Source: Antiquaquibacter soli
GTDB lineage: Bacteria > Actinomycetota > Actinomycetes > Actinomycetales > Microbacteriaceae
Assembly: GCF_030580675.1 (NCBI RefSeq)
Contig: NZ_JAUQUB010000005.1
Coordinates: 62,001-126,000, forward strand
DNA: 64,000 nucleotides
Reading direction: 5' to 3'
Shown: positions 45,051 to 53,846 of the stretch, one piece after another
Layout: every line of letters starts with the position of its first letter
Position numbering within the stretch: position 1 is the first letter of the stretch
Notes under the pieces: generated by a model
Told to the model about the DNA's origin: nothing
The model's input: the letters and a program-made list of their open reading frames with translations, nothing else
Databases searched by the model: none
Position numbers and translations under genes: made by a program

Positions 45051-46241
45051 TCAGGCTCCGAGGACCTCGGAGATGGCCGCGAGGATGCGGCTCGAGCGGG
45101 AGTCGAGCGATCCGACGGGCGGGTAGAGCATCCGCTGACTGACGTATCCGAACGAGACACCCGAGCCGAGCTGCGCGAACCCGAGGCGCCCGCCCATGCC
45201 GGAGTGCCCGAACGAGCCCTCGCCGAGCATGGGGTTCTCATAGTTGCTGATCTCGAATCCGAGACCCCACACCTGGGGAACTCCGGTGGCCCACGGGTCG
45301 CTCGCTCCGCAGTCCGGCTTGCGGATGCCCGCCGCCTGGTCGCGCGCGGCCTCGGCGATGAGGCCCTCGCTGACGAGACGGACTCCGTTGACCTCGCCGA
45401 GGCACGCGGCGTACATCCGGGCGACGGACCGCGCGTTCGTGACGACGTTGCCGGCGGGGATGCTCGCCGCCCGGAACTCGGGGCGGTTGAACGGCTCCGA
45501 GCCGAGCACTCCGTCGACGCGCCGGAACAGCGGCAGGAGCTGGACGGTGGAGAGAGCGACGGCCCGGCAGATGCCGGGGGCGTCGGGCACGGGGATGACC
45601 GGCCCGGCGTCGATGTCGTCGGTGATCGACGGCAGGTAGCGGGGTTCGGCGCTCGCGGGCTGGCCGACCCACAGGTCCAGGTCGAGCGGACCGGCGATGT
45701 ACCGCTGCACGTAGGCGTCGAAGGGGAGGCCGCTGACCCGCCGGACGATCTCCCCCACGAGGAAGCCGAAGCTCAGTGCGTGGTAGGCGAAGAAGCGGGT
45801 GGTGTCGTACTGGGGCGCTTGCGCGGCGAGCGTCGAGGTGGCGAGCTCCCAGTCCACAACGCGGGTGAGCGGGTCGAGCTCGATGACGGGGAGACCCGCG
45901 CGGTGCGACAGCACCTCGCGCACGGTGATGGCGGCCTTCCCCGCTGCTGCGAACTCCGGCCAGTACCGGGCGACCGGCACATCGAGGTCGACGAGGCCGC
46001 GGTCGACCAGCTGCAGGAGGGCGATCGCCGCCACTCCTTTGCTCACGGAGAACGCGATCGTGATGCTGTCGCGCGCGAACGGGGATCCGCTCAGCGGGTC
46101 GGTCCCGCCCCACAGGTCGACGACGGTCCGTCCGTCGACGCTGACGGAGAGGCTCGCGCCCTCGCCCCGGTCGAGCTCGAGCGTCTCGGCGAACGCATCG
46201 CGAACCGCTGTCCAACCGGGGGCGACAACTCCGTCGTGCAT
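45051..46241 (-). CDS. Beta-lactamase-fold serine hydrolase (EstB-like esterase), copy 1
   Basis: The 396-residue protein has the serine beta-lactamase fold: catalytic S-V-S-K-G, a Y-H-A-x-S-F-G-F-L-V-G-E segment holding the catalytic Tyr, and H-S-G-M-G-G near the C-terminus. It is a class C-type esterase, no signal peptide. A paralogue lies in the second sugar locus (61681-62874), so it may deacylate sugars. ATG at 46241; TAGACT is 6 nt upstream. It shares a palindromic -10 with the divergent GH78 gene. Confidence 0.9.
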   Translation of the reverse strand: MHDGVVAPGWTAVRDAFAETLELDRGEGASLSVSVDGRTVVDLWGGTDPLSGSPFARDSITIAFSVSKGVAAIALLQLVDRGLVDLDVPVARYWPEFAAAGKAAITVREVLSHRAGLPVIELDPLTRVVDWELATSTLAAQAPQYDTTRFFAYHALSFGFLVGEIVRRVSGLPFDAYVQRYIAGPLDLDLWVGQPASAEPRYLPSITDDIDAGPVIPVPDAPGICRAVALSTVQLLPLFRRVDGVLGSEPFNRPEFRAASIPAGNVVTNARSVARMYAACLGEVNGVRLVSEGLIAEAARDQAAGIRKPDCGASDPWATGVPQVWGLGFEISNYENPMLGEGSFGHSGMGGRLGFAQLGSGVSFGYVSQRMLYPPVGSLDSRSSRILAAISEVLGA

Positions 46242-46246
46242 GGCTA

Positions 46247-46253
46247 TAGTCTA
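46247..46253. promoter_or_regulatory. Palindromic bidirectional -10 element
   Basis: TAGTCTA reads as TAGTCT on the plus strand (8 nt before the GH78 ATG) and TAGACT on the minus strand (6 nt before the esterase ATG). Only 19 bp separate the two start codons, so both messages would be leaderless. Confidence 0.7.
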
Positions 46254-46260
46254 TCCCCAA

Positions 46261-48762
46261 ATGCCAAAGCGCTTTATCACTCCGCTCGTCACCCGGCTGA
46301 CCGTCGATCGATCCACGGCGCCGTTCATCTCCTCGTCGCGCCCGCGCCTGTCGTGGACCGCCTCCGCTGACGGGCAATGGCGGCAGGCATCGGCCCTCCT
46401 GCGCCTGACCCGCGGCGGGCTCTCGACCGAGCGCCGGCACGACGGTCCCGAGTCCGTCGACGTCGAGTGGCCCTTCGACCCGCTTCAGCCGCGGGACGAC
46501 GTCGCGATCCAGGTGCAGGTCGTCGGGAGCGACGGGTCCCGATCGCCCTGGAGCGCGCCCCATAGCTTCGGCGCGGGGTTCCTCGGCGACGGCGAGTGGC
46601 AAGCCGAGTTCCTCACCGATGGTGCTGGCCCCTCTCGTTTCCGCACCGAGTTCACCACCTCCACTGCCGTCGCCCGCGCCACTCTCTTCGCCACCGCTCG
46701 CGGCGTCGTCGTCGCCCACCTCAACGGCGACCGCGTCAGCGACGACGTGCTCGCCCCGGGATGGACGGCGTACCGCCAGCGCCTGACGCTCGAGTCGTGG
46801 GATGTAAGCGCGCACGTCGCGCTCGGCGTCAACCGCCTCGAGCTCACCGCCGCTGGCGGCTGGTACACCGAGTCCTACGGGTTCGGCGACGACCACGCCC
46901 GCTACTACGGCGACGAGGTCGCCGTCGCGGCTCAGCTCCACCTCGAGTTCGAGGACGGCACCACTGCGACCGTCCGCACCGACGAGTCGTGGTCCGCGAG
47001 TTCGACCGGTCCCCTCGTCTCGAGCGGCATCTATCCGGGGGAGGAGTACGACGCCACGCGGACGTGGACCGGGTGGAGGCCCGCGCGGGTGGCCGAGCGC
47101 GGCATCCTGCCCTCCGCTCGGAGCGCGCCCCCCGTGCGCCGACAGGAGCTCGTTCCGGTGAGCCGGGTGCTCGAGACGCCGAGCGGAGCGCGCGTTCTCG
47201 ACTTCGGGCAGAACCTCGTCGGCCGCGTCCGCCTGGTGTCGCGCGGGCGACCCGGCGACGTCATCACGCTCCATCACGCCGAGGTGCTCGAGGGCGGGGA
47301 GCTCGCGCTGCGCCCCCTCCGCCGAGCGGCAGCGAGCGACCGGTACACCCACGGCGGCGAGGGTCCAGAGGTCTGGGAGCCGGAGTTCACCTTCCACGGG
47401 TTCCGCTACGTGCAGGTCGACGGCGTCGACGATCTGCGCGCCGACGACTACCGCGCCGTCGTGCTGCATAGCGACCTCGAGCGCACCGGCTCCTTCGAGT
47501 CGTCGTCGCCCCTCCTCAACCGGCTGCACGAGAACGTCGTCTGGAGCATGCGCGGCAACATGCTCGCCCTGCCCACCGACTGCCCGCAGCGCGACGAGAG
47601 GCTCGGCTGGACGGGCGACGTGCAGGTCTTCGCCCCGACCGCTGCCTTCCTGTACGACTGCGACGGGTTCCTCGCGTCCTGGCTCGAGGACCTGGCGCTG
47701 GAGCAGTCCGCCGCGGACGGCATCGTGCCCGTCGTCATCCCGTGGGTGATCGGGTGGGAGCCGACGGAGGTCGCGGGCTGGGGCGACGCGGCGACCGTGG
47801 TGCCCTGGGTGCTCTTCGAGCGATTCGGCGACCGCTCGGTCCTCGAGCGGCAGGCAGGATCGATGCGGTCGTGGGCCGATCGGCTGCGTCGTCGGGCGGA
47901 CGGGACGGGACTCATCCTGGGGGGCTTCCAGTTCGGGGACTGGTTGGACCCGGCGGCCCCGCCGGAGCATCCCGAGCGCGGCGCGACGAGCCCCGATCTC
48001 GTCGCGTCGGCGTGGTACATCCGCTCGCTCGACCTCGTGGCGCGGCTCGATGCGCTGCTCGGGGCGGCGGACTCGGGATACGCCGCCGACGCGGCCGCGG
48101 CTCGCGACGCCTTCCGCGCTCGATTCGTCGCGGGCCCGGGCCGACTCACCTCGGATTCGGCGACGGCGTACGCGCTCGCGATCGCGTTCGACCTCGTTCC
48201 GGGCGCTGCGCCCGCGTTCGGCGAGCGGCTCGCCGAGCTCGTCCGCACCGCCGGCTACCGCATCACGACGGGCTTCCTCGGAACGCCCCTCCTGCTGGAT
48301 GCCCTCTCCTCGACCGGTCACGACGACGCCGCCGTCGACCTCCTTCTCCAGGAGGAGTGCCCCTCGTGGCTCTACCCCGTGACGATGGGAGCGACGACGG
48401 TCTGGGAGCGCTGGGACAGCATGCGGCCCGACGGCTCGCTCAACCCGGGCGAGATGACCTCGTTCAATCACTACGCCCTCGGGAGCGTCGCCGATTGGAT
48501 GCACCGGCGCCTCGCCGGGCTGAGCGCGCTCGAGCCCGGCTACCGGGTGGTGGGCGTCGCCCCGCACGTCACGGCTCGGCTGGACTCGGCTCGCGCCGAG
48601 CTCGCGACCCCGTACGGCGTCGCGGCGAGCGGTTGGTCGCGCCAGCCCGACGGGTCGGTCCGCGTCGAGTGCACGATCCCGACGGGTACCCGGGGTGTCG
48701 TCGAGCTGCCGACCGGCCTCGTCCTCGAGGTGGGACCGGGGATGCACGGGTGGACGCTGTGA
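46261..48762 (+). CDS. GH78 alpha-L-rhamnosidase
   Basis: The 833-residue protein is an alpha-L-rhamnosidase: N-terminal beta-domains, then an (alpha/alpha)6 barrel with D-C-P-Q-R-D-E-R-L-G-W-T-G-D (general acid region) and E-R-W-D-S and S-F-N-H-Y-A-L-G motifs. The product is a cytoplasmic enzyme releasing terminal rhamnose from oligosaccharides. ATG at 46261 is supported by the leaderless -10; the longer upstream frame overlaps the divergent esterase gene. Its stop overlaps the next gene by 4 nt (GTGA). Confidence 0.93.
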   Translation: MPKRFITPLVTRLTVDRSTAPFISSSRPRLSWTASADGQWRQASALLRLTRGGLSTERRHDGPESVDVEWPFDPLQPRDDVAIQVQVVGSDGSRSPWSAPHSFGAGFLGDGEWQAEFLTDGAGPSRFRTEFTTSTAVARATLFATARGVVVAHLNGDRVSDDVLAPGWTAYRQRLTLESWDVSAHVALGVNRLELTAAGGWYTESYGFGDDHARYYGDEVAVAAQLHLEFEDGTTATVRTDESWSASSTGPLVSSGIYPGEEYDATRTWTGWRPARVAERGILPSARSAPPVRRQELVPVSRVLETPSGARVLDFGQNLVGRVRLVSRGRPGDVITLHHAEVLEGGELALRPLRRAAASDRYTHGGEGPEVWEPEFTFHGFRYVQVDGVDDLRADDYRAVVLHSDLERTGSFESSSPLLNRLHENVVWSMRGNMLALPTDCPQRDERLGWTGDVQVFAPTAAFLYDCDGFLASWLEDLALEQSAADGIVPVVIPWVIGWEPTEVAGWGDAATVVPWVLFERFGDRSVLERQAGSMRSWADRLRRRADGTGLILGGFQFGDWLDPAAPPEHPERGATSPDLVASAWYIRSLDLVARLDALLGAADSGYAADAAAARDAFRARFVAGPGRLTSDSATAYALAIAFDLVPGAAPAFGERLAELVRTAGYRITTGFLGTPLLLDALSSTGHDDAAVDLLLQEECPSWLYPVTMGATTVWERWDSMRPDGSLNPGEMTSFNHYALGSVADWMHRRLAGLSALEPGYRVVGVAPHVTARLDSARAELATPYGVAASGWSRQPDGSVRVECTIPTGTRGVVELPTGLVLEVGPGMHGWTL
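46263..46280. promoter_or_regulatory. LacI operator 3, inside the GH78 start region
   Basis: GCCAAAGCGCTTTATCAC covers codons 1-7 of GH78 (M-P-K-R-F-I-T). Because the message appears to be leaderless, the operator sits just past the transcription start. Confidence 0.88.
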
Positions 48763-49910
48763 GGTACCGCGAGGTCTTCCCGTCCCGCGCCGTCGAGGTC
48801 GTCGGTGCCCTGGACCTGCCGGTGTCGGGCGCGGGCCGAGTGCGACCGCGTCGGCTCCCGGCGTGGACGCGGTCCCAGATGCCGTCGGAGAACTTCGACT
48901 TCGTGGTCTCCATGACCTCGGGCGTGCGGATCGTGACGCGGACCGCGGCGACCGTGATCGAGCTCGTCGCCGACTTCGTCTCCATCGCACCGCCGGGGAT
49001 CGAGCCCGCGCCCGTCGTCCTGGAGCTCGTCGTCGAGGGCGTCCCCCGCGCGCGTCGCGTCGTGCGGGTCGACCACTCCACGCTCGTCGACCCCGAGCGC
49101 TACGCGGTCCGACGACAGGGCGAGCCGGCCGCCGTTCGCTTCTCCGGACTCGAGCCTGGCGAGAAGACTGTGGAGCTGTGGCTGCCCCACACGTGCGCCG
49201 TCGACCTCCTCGAGATCCGCAGCGACGCGCCTCTCCGGACCGCGGAGCGCTCGCGACCGCGGTGGGTGCACCACGGATCCTCCATCAGCCAGGGGGGAGA
49301 GGCGTCGGCACCCACCCGCACCTGGCCGGTGGTCGCCGCGCGGCTCGCGGGAGTCGATGTGCTCAACCTGGGCTTCAGCGGGAACGCGGTCGGCGACCCG
49401 TTCGTCGCGCGGACCATCCGCGACCTGCCCGCGGACGCGATCAGCCTCGAGATCGGAATCAACGTCGTCAACGGCGACCTCATGCGCAGGCGCGCGTTCG
49501 AGCCCGTGATGCACGGGTTCCTCGACACCATCCGGGACGGGCATCCCGACGCACCGCTGCTGCTGATCGGTCCGATCCCGTGCCCGTCGGTCGAGTCCCT
49601 GCCCGGGCCTACGGTCATCCGCGGCGGCATGGCCGCGTCGGCCGGCGATCCCCGCCAGCTCGCCGAGGGCGCCATGAGCCTGTCGGTCGTGCGGGACGCG
49701 CTCGCCGCCGTGCTGCGGAACCGACGGGATGATGCCCTCCACTACCTCGACGGGCGAGCGCTGCTGCGACCCGCGGAGGTGTCCGACCTGGACGACGGCC
49801 TCCATCCGAACGCTCGAGCGCTCGTGCGGATGGGGCAGCGCTTCGCCCGCACGGCATTCGCGGAGGGTGGGCCGCTCGCTCCTAGGCTCGCGAGGTCAGC
49901 GAGCCGGTGA
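48759..49910 (+). CDS. SGNH/GDSL-family hydrolase
   Basis: The 383-residue protein has an N-terminal beta-sandwich domain (about 1-165) and a C-terminal SGNH hydrolase with G-S-S-I-S-Q-G (block I serine), G-F-S-G-N-A (Gly block), G-I-N-V-V-N-G-D (Asn block) and D-G-L-H-P-N (Asp-His). It is likely a carbohydrate acetylesterase acting with the rhamnosidase. No signal peptide is seen. GTG at 48759 overlaps the GH78 stop. Its last 29 nt overlap the end of the convergent SDR gene. Confidence 0.88.
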   Translation: MRYREVFPSRAVEVVGALDLPVSGAGRVRPRRLPAWTRSQMPSENFDFVVSMTSGVRIVTRTAATVIELVADFVSIAPPGIEPAPVVLELVVEGVPRARRVVRVDHSTLVDPERYAVRRQGEPAAVRFSGLEPGEKTVELWLPHTCAVDLLEIRSDAPLRTAERSRPRWVHHGSSISQGGEASAPTRTWPVVAARLAGVDVLNLGFSGNAVGDPFVARTIRDLPADAISLEIGINVVNGDLMRRRAFEPVMHGFLDTIRDGHPDAPLLLIGPIPCPSVESLPGPTVIRGGMAASAGDPRQLAEGAMSLSVVRDALAAVLRNRRDDALHYLDGRALLRPAEVSDLDDGLHPNARALVRMGQRFARTAFAEGGPLAPRLARSASR

Positions 49911-50667
49911 CGTTCACGAGCGCCCGGCGGGTCAGCAGCTTCGACGTGACGACGGTCGCGCGATTGCGCGCCCCGGACACGATGCTCGGCGGCGGGTTCG
50001 TGCCGTCGAGGCTCCGCAGAGCGAGGGAGACGACCTCCTCCGCCGACTGGAACGCGCCCACCCGCGCCTCCTCGCCGGCGATGTCGAAGAACTCGGTGCG
50101 GGTCGCGCCGGGGGAGAGGGCGAGCACCTGCAGGCTCGTGGTCTTGTTCTCGAACCACAACGCCTCGGTGAAGCTCAGCACGAACGATTTCGTCGCTCCG
50201 TAGACGGCCATCCACGGCACCGGCTGGTAAGCCGCGGTGCTCGCGACGTTGACGAGGACGCCGCGCTTCGCCGCCTGCAATTGGGGATAGAACTCCCGCG
50301 TGAGATCGACGAGGGCGGCGACGTTGAGGGCGACCTCCTCGTGAATGCGCGCCGGGTCCTCGTCCTCGAAGCGATTGCGGGTGGCGAAGCCGGCGTTGTT
50401 GACGAGGCCGTCGACCCGGATGCCTCGACTCTCGAGCTCCGCTCCGAGCGCGCGAGCGGCTCCCGGTGCTGCCAGGTCGGCCGCCACGACCTCGACGGTG
50501 CGACCGCGGGAGCGCAGCTGCGCGGCGAGGGACTCGAGCCTGTCGAGCCGCCGGGCGACGAGCACGAGGTCGGCGCCGCGGGCGGCCAGCTGCCGAGCGA
50601 ACTCGGCGCCGAGCCCCGAGCTGGCGCCCGTGATGAGCACGGTCGAATCGGAGTAGGAGTGGGCCAT
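49882..50667 (-). CDS. Short-chain dehydrogenase/reductase
   Basis: The 261-residue protein has the classical SDR signature: G-A-S-S-G-L-G cofactor loop, N-N-A-G, catalytic S plus Y-G-A-T-K. It uses NAD(P)(H). The substrate is unknown. ATG at 50667 is preferred over an upstream TTG. It is divergent from the TetR gene, which probably regulates it. Its 3' end overlaps that of the SGNH gene by 29 nt. Confidence 0.92.
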   Translation of the reverse strand: MAHSYSDSTVLITGASSGLGAEFARQLAARGADLVLVARRLDRLESLAAQLRSRGRTVEVVAADLAAPGAARALGAELESRGIRVDGLVNNAGFATRNRFEDEDPARIHEEVALNVAALVDLTREFYPQLQAAKRGVLVNVASTAAYQPVPWMAVYGATKSFVLSFTEALWFENKTTSLQVLALSPGATRTEFFDIAGEEARVGAFQSAEEVVSLALRSLDGTNPPPSIVSGARNRATVVTSKLLTRRALVNVTGSLTSRA

Positions 50668-50695
50668 GGGCAACGCCTTTCGTGGGTGAACGGTT

Positions 50696-50715
50696 GTTTA
50701 CCCATGTAGGTTTAC
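50696..50715. promoter_or_regulatory. GTTTAC direct repeat between SDR and TetR genes
   Basis: GTTTAC occurs at 50696-50701 and 50710-50715, 14 bp apart, in the short divergent promoter region. A TetR site is plausible but the motif is not a clear palindrome. Confidence 0.35.
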
Positions 50716-50758
50716 ACCTGTTAAGCTTCGTTGTCCAGCGAGTGATCGAGGAGGTGAT

Positions 50759-51334
50759 GTGACCAAGCGCGAACCCAACCCGCGCGGGGCTGGCGACCAG
50801 CTCCGCGCCCAGCTCGTCGCGGCAGCGAGCGAACTGCTGCTCAGCCCGCAGTCCGTCGCGCTCCCGTCGCTGCGCGCAGTAGCTCGGGCGTGCGACGTCT
50901 CCCCGGCGGCTGTCTACCTGCATTTCGACTCGCAGAAGGCGCTCATCGACGCCGTCATCGACACCCAGCTCGCGTCACTCGGAGCGGCGGTGCGGGCGGC
51001 GCCTGAGCATCCGGACGGCGCGATCGTCGCCTTCGGGCTCGCCTACGCCGACTGGGCGCTCGAGCATCCCGGCGCGTATCAGCTGCTGTTCGAGAGCGCC
51101 GACCGCCTCGGAATGGGCGAGGGCGACCACCACGCGTCCGGCGACGAGCTCATCGCCGGTGCTACCGCGCTGCTGACGGCGACGACGTCGACCCGCGAGC
51201 CCCGCCGGCTCGCGCTCTCCCTCTGGAGCGCGCTGCACGGGGTCGTGTCCCTGAGGCTGCACAAGCCCCACATGGACTGGGAGGTCGCGCTCGACGAGGA
51301 GATCCGCTGGGTGGTGCTGCGGCTGCTCGGGTGA
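50759..51334 (+). CDS. TetR-family regulator
   Basis: The 191-residue protein has an N-terminal HTH (S-L-R-A-V-A-R-A-C-D-V-S-P-A-A-V-Y-L-H-F) followed by a helical ligand domain with a WHG-type C-terminal domain (S-L-W-S-A-L-H-G-V-V-S-L-R). GTG start at 50759 with GGAGG upstream. Divergent from the SDR gene, its likely target. Confidence 0.9.
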   Translation: MTKREPNPRGAGDQLRAQLVAAASELLLSPQSVALPSLRAVARACDVSPAAVYLHFDSQKALIDAVIDTQLASLGAAVRAAPEHPDGAIVAFGLAYADWALEHPGAYQLLFESADRLGMGEGDHHASGDELIAGATALLTATTSTREPRRLALSLWSALHGVVSLRLHKPHMDWEVALDEEIRWVVLRLLG

Positions 51335-51362
51335 CGGTGGAGACAGCGCGAGCGTGCGGGCC

Positions 51363-51608
51363 TCACAGGGCGGGGAACGGCTCGTCGTGGTCGCCCTCGT
51401 CGTCGTCGCTCTCGCGCTCGATGAACTCGACGCGGTGCTGCGGGGTGACGAGCACGCTGCGACTGAGCATCCCGGCCGACGTCGGCATGTCGACGAGCCC
51501 GCCCCCGAGGCTCACGGCCGTGACCACGTCGAGCTTCAACTGCTCGAAGAGGTCACCAGTCGAGATCACGAAGTACATATCGTCGATCATCATCGTGCGG
51601 TAGACCAC
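51363..51608 (-). CDS. Small hypothetical protein (81 residues)
   Basis: No recognised family. The sequence is soluble, with an acidic C-terminal stretch (E-S-D-D-D-E-G-D-H-D-E). GTG at 51608 is chosen because GAGGAG lies just upstream. It is divergent from the DUF7882 gene; proteins of this kind often stand beside each other in Microbacteriaceae. Confidence 0.55.
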   Translation of the reverse strand: MVYRTMMIDDMYFVISTGDLFEQLKLDVVTAVSLGGGLVDMPTSAGMLSRSVLVTPQHRVEFIERESDDDEGDHDEPFPAL

Positions 51609-51726
51609 GGGAGCTCCTCGGGTGGGGTCCAGCCACCCTACTGATACGACAGTGCCGCGGCGACCCCTTGCGCACCCGGACGGCAACGGATACGGAACGT
51701 TCAGAGGAATGTCACCCGAACGGGGG

Positions 51727-51732
51727 TAGACT
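51727..51732 (+). promoter_or_regulatory. -10 candidate for the DUF7882 gene
   Basis: TAGACT, about 61 nt before the ATG at 51793; GGAGGC lies between as a ribosome site. Confidence 0.45.
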
Positions 51733-51792
51733 GGTCGAAACAGTGACGGATGCCATGCCACGGGTTCGCCGCACGACCATCGGAGGCCCCCC

Positions 51793-52140
51793 ATGGGCAC
51801 ACTCACCTATGACAACACCATCGTCCGGTTCGACGATCGCGTGCTGACTCACCTGCAGATCGCGATCGTCCGGCTCTTCCGCCGCGAGCTCTCCTTCCCG
51901 ATGTCGTGGAAGCGCGCCGTCGAGGCGGGCTCGGGGCGCGGCTCGCTCTGGATGGTTCACACGACGCCCGTCTATTTCGATTTCGAAGGGTCGCGCATCC
52001 CGACGATCAGCGATGAGTGGGTGGCGCGGCTCGAGGACTCGGCGATGAGCTCCACGGGCCTCATCGTCAGCGGCGAGCACGGCGAGCTCGTCGGGGTCGG
52101 AGCATCCACCCCGGTGCCCGCGTACGCGTTCGCGCGGTAG
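51793..52140 (+). CDS. DUF7882-type protein
   Basis: The 115-residue protein matches the Microbacteriaceae family that opens M-G-T-L-T-Y-D-x-T and F-D-D-R-V-L-x-H-L-Q, then S-W and G-x-G-R-G-S-L-W. Members are sometimes labelled ATP-dependent DNA ligase in databases, but no ligase motif is present here. The function is unknown. ATG at 51793 with GGAGG upstream. Confidence 0.8.
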   Translation: MGTLTYDNTIVRFDDRVLTHLQIAIVRLFRRELSFPMSWKRAVEAGSGRGSLWMVHTTPVYFDFEGSRIPTISDEWVARLEDSAMSSTGLIVSGEHGELVGVGASTPVPAYAFAR

Positions 52141-52172
52141 CCGCTCAGCGGAGGCCCTGAGAGGATGGGCCC

Positions 52173-53024
52173 ATGCTGACCGCCGACGCCCACGTCCACA
52201 GCGAGTGGTCGTGGGATACGGGCGGCCCGCGCTCTGGTGCAGCGGGCCGGATGCGGGCGACGTGCGAGCGGGCAGAACGGATCGGGCTGCCCGCGATGGT
52301 ATTCACGGAGCACCTCGACTTTCCCGGCACATGGCGGTCCCGCAGCGATGCGCTCATGGAGCACCAGCGGGGCTTCCTCGACGACGACGGACTCGTGCAG
52401 CACCCCTCGTTCGACGCCGAGGGCTACTTCGAGGCCATCGATCGGATGCGGCGCGATTTCCCCGCGCTGACGATCCTGACCGGCGTCGAGTTCGGCCAGC
52501 CCCACGTGTTCGAGGCCGAGGCCCGGGCGATCGTCGACCTCGACGCGCTCGGTCGCGTCAACGGGTCGCTGCACACCCTCGACCTCGGGGCGGGCGTGCG
52601 CGCCGAGCCGGATGTGCTGTACTCCGAGCATCCCGCCGACGACGTCGTCTGGGCGTACCTCACCGAGATTCCTCGCATGGTTGCCGGGTCGGACGTGTTC
52701 GAGGTCTTCACGCACATCGACTACGCCGCGCGCGCGTGGCCGGCCGAGCGGCTCGGTCCTTTCGACCCGCGAAGGTTCGAGGAGGGCTACCGCGCGGCGA
52801 TGCGCTCGATCGCCGACAGTGGCCGAGCGCTCGAACTCAACACCGGTCGGCTGTGGCCGTGGGTGCCGCAGTGGTGGGCCGAGGAGGGCGGTCGCGCCGT
52901 GTCGATCGGCAGCGACGCCCACACTCCGGACGCCCTCGCCCGCAACTTCCCCGAGGCGATGGCGATGGCTGAGCACTTCGGCTTCCGGCCCGGGCGCCGG
53001 GCGTGGGATCTCTGGACTCGGTAG
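52173..53024 (+). CDS. PHP-domain phosphatase (histidinol-phosphatase-like)
   Basis: The 283-residue protein has PHP metal-binding motifs: D-A-H-V-H-S at the N-terminus, F-T-E-H-L-D, G-V-E-F, H-I-D-Y and a C-terminal G-S-D-A-H. It is probably a phosphoesterase such as histidinol phosphatase; the substrate is not certain. ATG at 52173. Confidence 0.88.
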   Translation: MLTADAHVHSEWSWDTGGPRSGAAGRMRATCERAERIGLPAMVFTEHLDFPGTWRSRSDALMEHQRGFLDDDGLVQHPSFDAEGYFEAIDRMRRDFPALTILTGVEFGQPHVFEAEARAIVDLDALGRVNGSLHTLDLGAGVRAEPDVLYSEHPADDVVWAYLTEIPRMVAGSDVFEVFTHIDYAARAWPAERLGPFDPRRFEEGYRAAMRSIADSGRALELNTGRLWPWVPQWWAEEGGRAVSIGSDAHTPDALARNFPEAMAMAEHFGFRPGRRAWDLWTR

Positions 53025-53033
53025 TCGGAGGCG

Positions 53034-53777
53034 CTACCGGGCGACCGCCTCGCGCACCGCGCCGGCCACCGACTCGTCCGAGGCGAGCAGCGCGATGCCG
53101 TGCGCGGTGCCCGGCACGATGAGCAGTTCGGCCGCCGGTTGCGCCCCTGCGAGCTCGCGCGCGGCATCCGCAAAATCCTCGTCGTCCTCGGCGGCCGCGA
53201 TCAGCACGGGCGCGGTGATCGCCGGGATGCCCGCGAGCGCGTCGACTCCACCGTGCTCGACCGGCGGCGAGAGTGCGACGACGACGGCAGGCTCGGGGGA
53301 GAGCGAGCCGCCCGCGGCGAGGACGAACGCACCGCCCATCGACGCCCCGACGAGCGCGTAGTCCTCGACCCCCTTGCTGCCGAGCCAGTCCGCGGCGGCC
53401 TGCAGGAGCGGCGCCGCGTCTGCGGTGAGCATGGGGATGATCACGGTGTAGCCGCCCGCCGCCAGCTCGCGACCGTAGGCATCCCACGAGCACGGCCCCT
53501 GTCCGGACTGGTGGGCGAGGATGACGCCACGATCGCCCTCGCCGTACGCGATGGCCTCGGTCGGCACGCCCGGCGCGTCGAGAGCGAGAGCGATGTCGCC
53601 GGGCTGCAGGCATCCCGAGACAGCATCAGGCTCAGCAGATTCGACGAACGCGAACTCGGCCACCTCGGCCTCGGTGGACGGCACCGTCGGCTCGGTGCTC
53701 GGTTGGCAGCCCCCGAGCACAAGAGCGAGGGCGGTCACGATCGCGGCGGTGCGGGCGGGCTGGGCGGTGATCGTCAT
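53034..53777 (-). CDS. Secreted alpha/beta-hydrolase lipoprotein
   Basis: The 247-residue protein has a lipoprotein signal (V-L-G-G-C) and an alpha/beta-hydrolase fold with nucleophile G-A-S-M-G-G, a late acid (A-E-D-D-E-D) and H (G-T-A-H-G). It is anchored outside the membrane. ATG at 53777. A perfect CebR-type palindrome overlaps its promoter, suggesting control by a cellobiose-type regulator encoded elsewhere. Confidence 0.88.
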   Translation of the reverse strand: MTITAQPARTAAIVTALALVLGGCQPSTEPTVPSTEAEVAEFAFVESAEPDAVSGCLQPGDIALALDAPGVPTEAIAYGEGDRGVILAHQSGQGPCSWDAYGRELAAGGYTVIIPMLTADAAPLLQAAADWLGSKGVEDYALVGASMGGAFVLAAGGSLSPEPAVVVALSPPVEHGGVDALAGIPAITAPVLIAAAEDDEDFADAARELAGAQPAAELLIVPGTAHGIALLASDESVAGAVREAVAR

Positions 53778-53802
53778 CGATCGGCCTCTCGGTCGGTACG
53801 GT

Positions 53803-53829
53803 GTGGGAGCGCTCCCACGTCCCAGTATG
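53803..53829 (-). promoter_or_regulatory. CebR-type operator and -10 of the lipoprotein hydrolase
   Basis: TGGGAGCGCTCCCA (53804-53817) is identical to the CebR/CelR operator of Streptomyces and Thermobifida; the palindrome extends to 16 bp (53803-53818). On the minus strand CATACT (53829-53824) is a -10 candidate 6 nt upstream of it. Confidence 0.85.
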
Positions 53830-53846
53830 CCGCCGGTGAGGCTAGC

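Noticed and set aside
45238-48990. 1250-residue minus-strand frame opposite GH78
   Set aside because: Arg-rich antisense shadow of GH78 and SGNH genes.
50696-50715. Confident TetR operator
   Set aside because: Only a direct repeat, not the palindrome expected of TetR sites.
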